Source: Candidatus Borrarchaeota archaeon | GTDB lineage: Archaea > Asgardarchaeota > Sifarchaeia > Borrarchaeales > Borrarchaeaceae | Direction of reading: 5' to 3' | DNA: 12,491 nt | Assembly: GCA_016840645.1 (NCBI GenBank) | Contig: JAEORY010000069.1 | Span: 1 to 12,491, forward strand | Shown: one piece after another, positions 7,097 to 11,863 of the stretch | How the letters are laid out: the number at the start of each line of letters is the position of its first letter | How positions within the stretch are numbered: the stretch's first letter is position 1 | Program-made: the position numbers and the translations under genes | The notes under the pieces: generated by a model | Seen by the model: only the letters and a program-made list of their open reading frames with translations | Database searches by the model: none | Told to the model about the DNA's origin: nothing

Positions 7097-7304
7097 GTTT
7101 ATCCTCATTTTTAACTTCATTAGGGAATAGCAACTCTTCCTTACTCACTTTGCCCTCAGTTGCTTCCTCAATTTTTCTTGCTGCTTCTACAGAGGGAATC
7201 CCCCCATTTATCAACCAATAAATATAGCTTCTTGACATGCCTAGGCTCTTTGCAAACCCAGCCTTATTGATAGAAAATTTTTTGAAATAGTTATCTAGCT
7301 TCAT
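7089..7304 (-). CDS. Cro/YdaS-type helix-turn-helix repressor
   Basis: A 71-residue single-domain DNA-binding protein. The helix-turn-helix is INKAGFAKSLGMSRSYIYWLI (about residues 12-33), followed by the Cro/YdaS hallmark IPSVEAARKIEEATEGKVSKEELLF, the 'p...a..iE.aT.GkV...eL.p' signature. Such proteins bind operators between divergent phage promoters. The ATG at 7304 is preferred over an adjacent TTG, with AGGAT about seven bases upstream. It is the first gene of the leftward operon with the antirepressor, and diverges from the Redbeta-like gene across a region with several TGTAYARTG half-sites, its most likely targets. This is the probable immunity switch of the element. Confidence 0.87.
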   Translation of the reverse strand: MKLDNYFKKFSINKAGFAKSLGMSRSYIYWLINGGIPSVEAARKIEEATEGKVSKEELLFPNEVKNEDKHE

Positions 7305-7322
7305 CAATGGATCCTACCGATT

Positions 7323-7342
7323 TGTACAGTGCCATTGTGACA
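7323..7342. promoter_or_regulatory. Operator-like dyad O1
   Basis: TGTACAGTGCCATTGTGACA is an imperfect dyad: TGTACAGTG against the inverted half TGTCACAATG, with one inserted base. It sits just upstream of the Cro-like gene's start and shares its half-site with O2-O4. It is probably bound by the Cro-like repressor to control its own operon. Confidence 0.55.
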
Positions 7343-7368
7343 TTTTGTCTAATTTCAATCCACATAAA

Positions 7369-7377
7369 TGTATAGTG
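7369..7377 (+). promoter_or_regulatory. Operator half-site O2 / possible leftward -10
   Basis: TGTATAGTG repeats the operator half-site, but no good inverted partner follows. Read on the minus strand, bases 7374-7369 give TATACA, a fair -10 box for the Cro-antirepressor operon. The -35 at the expected distance is poor, so the leftward promoter call is tentative. Confidence 0.35.
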
Positions 7378-7398
7378 ATTCTTTAAATAGTACACATA

Positions 7399-7417
7399 TG
7401 TACAATGACACTGGACA
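7399..7417. promoter_or_regulatory. Operator-like dyad O3 overlapping the -35 of the recombination operon
   Basis: TGTACAATGACACTGGACA has 9-base halves that agree at 7 of 9 positions when one is inverted. Its right end is the -35 hexamer TGGACA of the rightward promoter, so a bound repressor would block RNA polymerase. It follows ACATATGT, another small palindrome, at 7394-7401. Confidence 0.6.
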
Positions 7418-7440
7418 TAAATTACCTGAATATGTATAGT
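7412..7440 (+). promoter_or_regulatory. Near-consensus sigma-70-type promoter for the Redbeta/exonuclease operon
   Basis: TGGACA (7412-7417) and TATAGT (7435-7440) are separated by exactly 17 bases, each differing from the consensus by one base. The start codon of the Redbeta-like gene is 52 bases beyond the -10. Both hexamers are covered by operator-like dyads (O3 and O4), the architecture of a tightly repressed early phage promoter. Confidence 0.72.
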
Positions 7441-7451
7441 TTCATTGTACA
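7433..7451. promoter_or_regulatory. Operator-like dyad O4 overlapping the -10 of the recombination operon
   Basis: TGTATAGTTTCATTGTACA has halves that agree at 6 of 9 positions when one is inverted. The right half, CATTGTACA, is the best inverted copy of the shared half-site. It covers the -10 hexamer TATAGT and the probable start of transcription. Confidence 0.55.
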
Positions 7452-7492
7452 TAATCGCACAGCAATCCAATAGGTAAGAAAAGGAGTTTTCT

Positions 7493-8254
7493 ATGACCCT
7501 AGCAATAAAAAATGAGAAGTTTACGGAATCAGAATACGATTCCAGTCAACTTAGTCTCATAAAACGTACGATCTGTAGAGGTACCACAGATGATGAGCTA
7601 CAATTATTTATCCACGCCTGTAAAAGGACAGGACTTGATCCTTTCATGAGGCAAATCTTTGCAGTGAAGCGCTGGGATTCCGCATTAAAAAGAGAAGTCA
7701 TGACAATTCAAACAGGTATTGATGGCTATCGCCTCATCGCAGATAGAACAGGTCGGTATGCACCAGGTCGTGATATTGAATTTGGTTACGATAAAAACGA
7801 CAACCTGAAGTGGGCAAAAGCCTTCGTCAAGAAAATGACACCCGATGGACAGTGGCATGAGATTAGTGCTACTGCCTTTTGGAATGAATATGTCCAAACA
7901 ACCAGAGAGGGAAAACCTACAGTTTTTTGGCATTACAAAGGGCATATTATGCTCGGTAAATGTGCTGAAGCACTTGCTCTACGGAAAGCATTTCCTGCGG
8001 AACTATCGGGAATTTATACCAAAGAGGAAATGTTACAGGAAATGACAACGGTGGAAGTCAAACAAAAACCTGAAGTAATAAGTTTCGACGAGGCGCAGAT
8101 CATTGAAGATCAACTATCTGAGATGAAAGAATTTCGTTCCCAGCTCCTGTCGAGATTAAATCGAGCTTTCGGCTGCGAATCGTTCTCAGATCTTCCTAGA
8201 GAGCAGCTACAAAATGTTAAAAAAGTCATCGAAGACCAACAAAATAAGGAGTAA
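7493..8254 (+). CDS. bet: Phage recombination protein Bet (Redbeta/RecT superfamily single-strand annealing protein)
   Basis: The 253-residue protein, close to the 261 residues of lambda Redbeta, binds single-stranded DNA left by the partner exonuclease and anneals it to complementary strands. Family-defining stretches are ELQLFIHACKRTGLDPFMRQ (residues 35-54), IFAVKRW, MTIQTGIDGYRLIADRTGRYA (about 70-90), and the later WHYKGHIMLGKCAEALALRKAFP. The C-terminal third is Gln/Glu-rich and helical, the part that in lambda contacts partner proteins. AAGGAG (7481-7486) is six bases ahead of the ATG. The gene is directly followed by a YqaJ-type exonuclease, completing a two-gene Red-like module driven by the repressed promoter at 7412-7440. 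Assignment to the Bet subfamily rather than another annealase subfamily is fairly secure. Confidence 0.94.
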   Translation: MTLAIKNEKFTESEYDSSQLSLIKRTICRGTTDDELQLFIHACKRTGLDPFMRQIFAVKRWDSALKREVMTIQTGIDGYRLIADRTGRYAPGRDIEFGYDKNDNLKWAKAFVKKMTPDGQWHEISATAFWNEYVQTTREGKPTVFWHYKGHIMLGKCAEALALRKAFPAELSGIYTKEEMLQEMTTVEVKQKPEVISFDEAQIIEDQLSEMKEFRSQLLSRLNRAFGCESFSDLPREQLQNVKKVIEDQQNKE

Positions 8255-8259
8255 CAATT

Positions 8260-9105
8260 ATGAAGCACTTACAACAAAACACAAATGAATGGCTGGAGTT
8301 CCGACGCAATAAGATTGGGTCAAGTGATGCTCCTATCATCATGGGAAAATCTCCTTGGAAAACACCCCATCAATTATGGGAAGAGAAAATGGGGATAAAA
8401 GATTCCTTTTTCGAGTCACAAGCTATGAGGCGCGGTAAAGATTTGGAGCCAGAGGCTCGCACGGCATTTGAGGAGCAAACTGGCCTCGTCATGTGGCCCG
8501 ATGTCCTCACACACAATGAGCATGATTTTATCATTGCAAGCATGGACGGTATCACAATGGATGGAGAGCAAGCCGTCGAAATCAAATGCCCAGGTGAAAA
8601 GACCCATGCTATGGCTCTTCAAGGTATCATCCCAGAGCACTATCAAATACAGATACAACATCAATTGGCTGTTACAGGTCTAAAAAAGATGTTCTACTAC
8701 AGCTTTGATGGCAATGAAGGAGTTCTTCTAGAATTAGATCGTGATGAGCAACTCATCCAAGAACTCATTCAAAAGGAAATTGAGTTCTATAGGTGTATGC
8801 AAGAAAACAACCCTCCAATCAATGAACGCACAGATGAGCCTTGGTTAAGATATGCTGAAAAGTGGAAGAGAATCCAGAGTGAGAAGAAAACCATTGATGA
8901 GCAGGAAAAAGAATGTCGGGAAGCTTTGATTGGGCTGGCTGGTGAGAAAACTTCTCAAGGATCAGGTATTCGGGTGACCAAGTACTCCCGTAAGGGAAGA
9001 GTAGCTTACGAAAAGGTACCTGAATTAAAGATGGTAGATTTGGAAAAATACCGTCAAAGTCCAACAGAGGCCTGGAGAATTTCAGAGACAGTCCCGTCAA
9101 TTTAA
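8260..9105 (+). CDS. YqaJ/lambda-exonuclease-type viral recombinase (5'-3' exonuclease)
   Basis: This 281-residue protein should degrade the 5' strand of double-stranded DNA ends and hand the single strand to the Bet-like partner. It carries the YqaJ signature GSSDAPIIMGKSPW (residues 20-33), the RRGKDLEPEA helix with Glu63, and a PD-(D/E)XK nuclease core: Asp96 in ASMDG, Glu107 and Lys109 in AVEIKCP. The Gln-rich helix QIQIQHQLAVTG (about 129-140) follows. The tail contains a lysine-rich helical stretch and then a strand-rich end. The start lies five bases after the Bet stop, and AAGGAG (8246-8251) abuts that stop, so the two genes are one operon with coupled translation. All catalytic residues are present. 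Confidence 0.94.
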   Translation: MKHLQQNTNEWLEFRRNKIGSSDAPIIMGKSPWKTPHQLWEEKMGIKDSFFESQAMRRGKDLEPEARTAFEEQTGLVMWPDVLTHNEHDFIIASMDGITMDGEQAVEIKCPGEKTHAMALQGIIPEHYQIQIQHQLAVTGLKKMFYYSFDGNEGVLLELDRDEQLIQELIQKEIEFYRCMQENNPPINERTDEPWLRYAEKWKRIQSEKKTIDEQEKECREALIGLAGEKTSQGSGIRVTKYSRKGRVAYEKVPELKMVDLEKYRQSPTEAWRISETVPSI

Positions 9106-9137
9106 AGACTACATATGAAGTGAATAAAATCAAAACC

Positions 9138-9374
9138 TTACTTTTCAGGGACCAAATCTTTTGGGGAGACAGAAAGAGCCTTCGCCAAGATAGTAAGGCT
9201 AAATAAAGAAGGATTACGAGTTCCTCTTTCTAAACCGCCAATATAATTAACGTGAAAATCCGCCTTTTCTGCTAGCTCTTCTTGTGTCATGTTCAACTCG
9301 TGACGACGATTTCTAACTATAGCTGCAAAATCAGTGAGGATTTGCTTTTTCAATTTTTTATTCTCATGATCCAT
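9138..9374 (-). CDS. XRE-family transcriptional regulator
   Basis: A 78-residue, essentially single-domain helix-turn-helix protein. Residues about 16-70 hold the full five-helix XRE fold: FAAIVRNRRHELNMTQEELA, EKADFHVNYIGGLERGTRNPS, then SLTILAKALSVSPKDL. This classic form binds DNA as a dimer. It points left, converging on the exonuclease gene (33 bases between stops, no terminator hairpin seen), and diverges from the RAMP-like gene across the dyad at 9426-9462, its most likely target. It is distinct in sequence from the Cro/YdaS protein, so the region has two separate repressor circuits. Only a weak ribosome-binding purine run precedes the ATG. Confidence 0.88.
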   Translation of the reverse strand: MDHENKKLKKQILTDFAAIVRNRRHELNMTQEELAEKADFHVNYIGGLERGTRNPSLFSLTILAKALSVSPKDLVPEK

Positions 9375-9390
9375 CTGTAATTCTCATTTC

Positions 9391-9420
9391 TTAATAGAGA
9401 TTACTAGATGGATTTTCCAA
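9391..9420 (-). promoter_or_regulatory. Possible promoter of the XRE regulator
   Basis: On the minus strand TTGGAA (9420-9415) and TATTAA (9396-9391) are 18 bases apart. Each matches the sigma-70 consensus at four of six positions. The -35 end is six bases from the dyad at 9426-9462, which would allow self-repression. A weak call. Confidence 0.35.
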
Positions 9421-9425
9421 ATAAC

Positions 9426-9462
9426 ACACACGATAGTGTTGAAAACAAACACTAAGGTGTGT
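9426..9462. promoter_or_regulatory. Long interrupted palindrome between divergent XRE and RAMP-like genes (candidate operator)
   Basis: The outer arms ACACAC (9426-9431) and GTGTGT (9457-9462) and the inner arms TAGTGTT (9434-9440) and AACACTA (9448-9454) are perfect inverted pairs. They are separated by two mismatched base pairs and centred on a 7-base loop. The whole 37-bp dyad lies about 50 bp upstream of each divergent start. This is the expected size and location for an XRE dimer or tetramer site. In RNA it could also fold as a 5'-leader hairpin of the rightward gene. Confidence 0.65.
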
Positions 9463-9498
9463 ATTCTTGAGGATCACAAAATCGAAATGAGGTACGGA

Positions 9499-10119
9499 AT
9501 GTCAACATTCAAAAGAGCTAATCTAGTTTTAGAAGGTATTCGTCCAATGCTGATAAATGCCTTTTTTGTAGATGCTCTTTCAACAAAAAAGAAAGAGAAA
9601 ACAGGAAGCGCTGGGAACGATCCTGAAGAGTGGAAGAGAACAATTCACGTGCGAACAAGCGACAATCAGTTGTATTTGCCAGAAAATTATTTTTACAGCT
9701 GTTTTTGCTATGGAGCAAAGCACATAAAGTCCGGTCGTGGTTCGATCCAACCAAAAATGGCTTCTACCCTGTTAATCAATGAGGATAAAATTTTTCTGAA
9801 TCGCTTTGTTCCTGACGATTGGGGGCTAACACAAGACTCTGAAGAACCTGTTTATTTGGATGTCAGAGGTGTTAAAAATCCAACAACGAGGGGGAAAAAT
9901 GCGAGGTATCGAGTTGCTTTAAGAAAGGACTGGTCATGTTCACTGTCCATTTGCTGGGATAGTAGCATTATTTCTATTGGGGAGATGGAATCTTCAATTC
10001 TACATGCAGGAGCATATGTAGGATTAGGTGATGGAAGAAATATTGGTTTTGGGAGATTTGCAGTAAGTTGTTTTGAGCATCAATCTATTCAAGATCCTTT
10101 TTTGAAAATCAAGAATTAG
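9499..10119 (+). CDS. Unknown 206-aa protein with a RAMP-like glycine-rich loop
   Basis: The ATG at 9499 is chosen because GAGG (9489-9492) is six bases upstream; in-frame starts at 9436 and 9487 lack such a signal and would read through the operator. The protein opens with a strand, FKRANLVLEGIRPMLINAFF, contains a central segment around YLPENYFYSCFCYGAKHI, then KMASTLLINEDKIFLNRF and YLDVRGVKNPTTRGKNARYR. It ends with GLGDGRNIGFGRF (residues 175-187). Alternating strands with a C-terminal glycine-rich loop recall the ferredoxin-like RAMP proteins (Cas5/6/7), and similar-looking proteins occur in phages without CRISPR. This is fold-level pattern inference only; no catalytic His is obvious. 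It lies between an XRE repressor and an HNH nuclease and is followed directly by the GG-pentamer tract. The function is not known. Confidence 0.75.
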   Translation: MSTFKRANLVLEGIRPMLINAFFVDALSTKKKEKTGSAGNDPEEWKRTIHVRTSDNQLYLPENYFYSCFCYGAKHIKSGRGSIQPKMASTLLINEDKIFLNRFVPDDWGLTQDSEEPVYLDVRGVKNPTTRGKNARYRVALRKDWSCSLSICWDSSIISIGEMESSILHAGAYVGLGDGRNIGFGRFAVSCFEHQSIQDPFLKIKN

Positions 10120-10132
10120 AAAGTTATCACAC

Positions 10133-10197
10133 GGATGGGCTTGGTGTGGTATGGTGTGGTACGGTAAGGTTTGGCCCGGTTAGGTAAGGTACGGTTT
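10133..10197 (+). repeat. Thirteen consecutive GG-starting pentamers (5-bp periodic GGTNN tract)
   Basis: From 10133 every fifth base begins a GG pair without a break through 10193: GGATG, GGCTT, GGTGT, GGTAT, GGTGT, GGTAC, GGTAA, GGTTT, GGCCC, GGTTA, GGTAA, GGTAC, GGTTT. Ten of the 13 have T third, while positions four and five vary. The tract fills the space between the RAMP-like gene's stop and the HNH gene's ATG at 10201. Spacing is exact while the variable bases have diverged, so the period itself seems to be kept. It is not a CRISPR array (no spacers). It could bind a filament protein, form two-layer G-quadruplexes, or tune translation, since AAGG at 10186-10189 may serve as the HNH ribosome-binding site. 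Confidence 0.92.
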
Positions 10198-10200
10198 TTT

Positions 10201-10488
10201 ATGCCAAAAAAGCGGCAACCCATCGAGATATGGAAAGAAACACGGAAAAAAGTTCTTGAAAGAGATGACTATCGTTGTCAGCGTTGTAATGAACCTCTGA
10301 AAGAAGACACAGCGCATATTGACCACATTCAATCTGGAAAGCTGGGTGGTAATGAAATGTGGAACTTGCGAACACTCTGTCGAAGGTGCCACGTTTTAAG
10401 AAATGACCACCGACATAGAGGGATGATTTCTAAAGCTCTTAAAGATGGCATTATTGGGGCAAATTGGCGGTCGGAGTTATGGGATTGA
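10201..10488 (+). CDS. HNH endonuclease
   Basis: A 95-residue nuclease with a compact beta-beta-alpha-metal HNH fold. It shows the zinc pair Cys26/Cys29 in CQRC, the active-site strand AHIDHI with Asp41 and His42, GGNEMWNLRTLCRRCH with Asn55, Cys60/Cys63 and His64. All positions needed for metal binding and cleavage are present. The basic N-terminus (MPKKRQ) would contact DNA. I use the ATG at 10201; an in-frame TTG at 10171 would start inside the repeat tract. Phage HNH proteins of this size often sit by terminase genes and assist DNA packaging or nicking, but here the neighbours are the RAMP-like gene, the pentamer tract and a small membrane protein. The target is unknown. Confidence 0.88.
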   Translation: MPKKRQPIEIWKETRKKVLERDDYRCQRCNEPLKEDTAHIDHIQSGKLGGNEMWNLRTLCRRCHVLRNDHRHRGMISKALKDGIIGANWRSELWD

Positions 10489-10518
10489 AACTTAAAATTA
10501 TTTAATTAGGTGATAGAA

Positions 10519-10800
10519 ATGACAAAAGCTATATTCATGAAATTTTTTACTTTCCCAATCTTGCTAGTAGTCAGTATTCTGTCTTTTCTCAGCTATATGG
10601 CTTGGAGTGAGTACACAATGAATAATCTGCTTGTCGAGAAATCACTTGCTGGAAATTGCGCAGCGATCCAAATACTTATGAAGTATGAAAAGCCATGGAA
10701 ATTGGATAGGCGTATTGTTGATGCTGCTATTGAAGGCAACGTTAATGCAATCAAAGTCCTAAACTTAAATCCAACAGACTGTGGCCGTCCATCGAGTTAA
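10519..10800 (+). CDS. Small single-pass membrane protein with an internal ankyrin-like repeat
   Basis: A 93-residue protein. The ATG at 10519 has AGGTGA seven to ten bases ahead and is preferred over the GTG at 10510. Residues about 9-29 form one strongly hydrophobic segment (FFTFPILLVVSILSFLSYMA), either an N-terminal anchor or an uncleaved signal. The rest is soluble and contains two copies of a pattern, SLAGNCAAIQILMKY (42-56) and AIEGNVNAIKVLNLN (70-84), sharing A..GN..AI..L. That recalls the second helix of ankyrin-type repeats, though two short copies cannot prove the family. It follows the HNH gene by 30 bases in the same direction and may be cotranscribed. A membrane-tethered accessory protein is all that can be said. 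Confidence 0.6.
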   Translation: MTKAIFMKFFTFPILLVVSILSFLSYMAWSEYTMNNLLVEKSLAGNCAAIQILMKYEKPWKLDRRIVDAAIEGNVNAIKVLNLNPTDCGRPSS

Positions 10801-10843
10801 TCATTAATATTTACAAAATCGCGCCTCTGGAGTTTTTGTCTTG

Positions 10844-10859
10844 TTTATTGTACAATAAA
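10844..10859. promoter_or_regulatory. Perfect 16-bp palindrome TTTATTGTACAATAAA
   Basis: The sequence is identical to its own reverse complement over 16 bases and lies 24 bases before the start of the GrpB-GNAT gene, an operator position. Its core ATTGTACA is the same as in operator O4 at 7433-7451. It may bind a dimeric regulator, possibly the element's own Cro-like protein. No convincing promoter was found around it, although TACAAT inside it could serve as a -10. Confidence 0.55.
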
Positions 10860-10882
10860 TACTCAAATATCGAAGGACTCCT

Positions 10883-11863
10883 ATGGGAAAAGAAACAAGA
10901 AAAATTGAGGTCGTCCCTTATGATTTTGGTTGGCCCATATGCTACGAAGAAGAAGCAAAAAAAATTCGGGAAGCTTTAGGTGATAATTTTCTCGCTATCC
11001 ACCATATCGGCTCTACTTCAGTCCCTGGGTTAGCCGCAAAACCAAAAATTGACATCATCGCTGTTGTAAAAACTCCAGACGAAACAATAAAGCCCCTTGA
11101 GTCCATAGGCTTTAATTATCGTGGGGAATACAACATTCCTATGCATTACGGATTCAGTAAGCGTGATTTGGTCAGCGTCAACCTACATGTGTATAAAAAC
11201 AACCATCCTGAGATTGAGCTGAATCTCACTTTTCGGGATTATTTAAGAAATAACCCAAAGGTTAAGGATGAGTATGCAATACTCAAGCTAGGACTACTCG
11301 AGAACAAAACTTCATTCGAAAAAAACAACTCCATGTTCACTGGCTACAACCTTGGAAAAAATAGCTTTATCCACCAAATCTTAAAAAAGACTGGATTTAA
11401 CCGACTCCGTTTCGTCATTTGCACTCACTTTAATGAGTGGAATGCGGCAAAGCAATTCAGACAAAAGTATTTTTTTGACAAAGTTCCAATTAAGGATCCT
11501 TATGAATGGACATTCAATCACAAGGACCATATTCATTTTATCCTCTACGAAGGCGTAGACATGATCGGTTATGCCCACATCCAACTATGGCCCGAATCAA
11601 GAGCGGCTGTGCGCATTATTGTAGTAGATGACAACAAACGCGGCCGTGGATTTGGTGGACAATTCTTAAATTGGATTGAGGTTTGGCTTAAGGCGAAAGG
11701 ATACAAAAGTATCCATACAGAATCATCTCCCGATGCGGTGCAGTTTTATAAAAATCAGGCGTATACGGAAATGCCTTTCAATGACCCTGACGGATATGAA
11801 GGAGATGAAAGAGACACGCCAATGGGGAAAATTCTAGAATCTCCACCTTCTGGAGATTCTTAA
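10883..11863 (+). CDS. GrpB-family nucleotidyltransferase-like domain fused to GNAT acetyltransferase
   Basis: A two-domain protein of 326 residues. Residues 1 to about 165 are a GrpB/UPF0157 domain of the nucleotidyltransferase fold, with HHIGSTSVPGLAAKPKIDI holding the GSTS nucleotide loop (43-46) and Asp57. Residues about 172-320 are a GNAT N-acetyltransferase: RFVICTHFNEWNAAKQFRQKY at the start, the acetyl-CoA-binding loop RGRGFGGQFL (Arg253 to Gly258), and SSPDAVQFYKNQAY near the end. GNAT enzymes transfer acetyl from acetyl-CoA to an amine; the substrate cannot be read from sequence. AAGGA (10873-10877) sets the start. Its stop codon is immediately followed by the ATG of a phosphotransferase, so the two probably act in one pathway, perhaps small-molecule modification or antibiotic resistance, which is inference. 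Confidence 0.9.
   Translation: MGKETRKIEVVPYDFGWPICYEEEAKKIREALGDNFLAIHHIGSTSVPGLAAKPKIDIIAVVKTPDETIKPLESIGFNYRGEYNIPMHYGFSKRDLVSVNLHVYKNNHPEIELNLTFRDYLRNNPKVKDEYAILKLGLLENKTSFEKNNSMFTGYNLGKNSFIHQILKKTGFNRLRFVICTHFNEWNAAKQFRQKYFFDKVPIKDPYEWTFNHKDHIHFILYEGVDMIGYAHIQLWPESRAAVRIIVVDDNKRGRGFGGQFLNWIEVWLKAKGYKSIHTESSPDAVQFYKNQAYTEMPFNDPDGYEGDERDTPMGKILESPPSGDS
11836..11860 (+). promoter_or_regulatory. Perfect 10-bp hairpin enclosing the ribosome-binding site of the phosphotransferase gene
   Basis: AGAATCTCCA (11836-11845) and TGGAGATTCT (11851-11860) are exact complements around a 5-base loop. The 3' strand contains GGAG (11852-11855), the only ribosome-binding site for the ATG at 11864, so folding would hide it. 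The hairpin also encodes the last residues of the upstream protein, so a ribosome finishing that gene would melt it. This couples the second gene's translation to the first. No T-run follows, so it is not a terminator. Confidence 0.75.

Noticed and set aside
9436..9498. Longer N-terminus for the RAMP-like protein from a GTG or TTG start
   Set aside because: This would begin inside the palindrome with no ribosome-binding site. The ATG at 9499 has GAGG at proper spacing and begins at the recognisable domain.
10133..10197. GG-pentamer tract as a CRISPR array
   Set aside because: The units are 5 bp with no spacers and no 20-40 bp direct repeats, and no cas operon is present.
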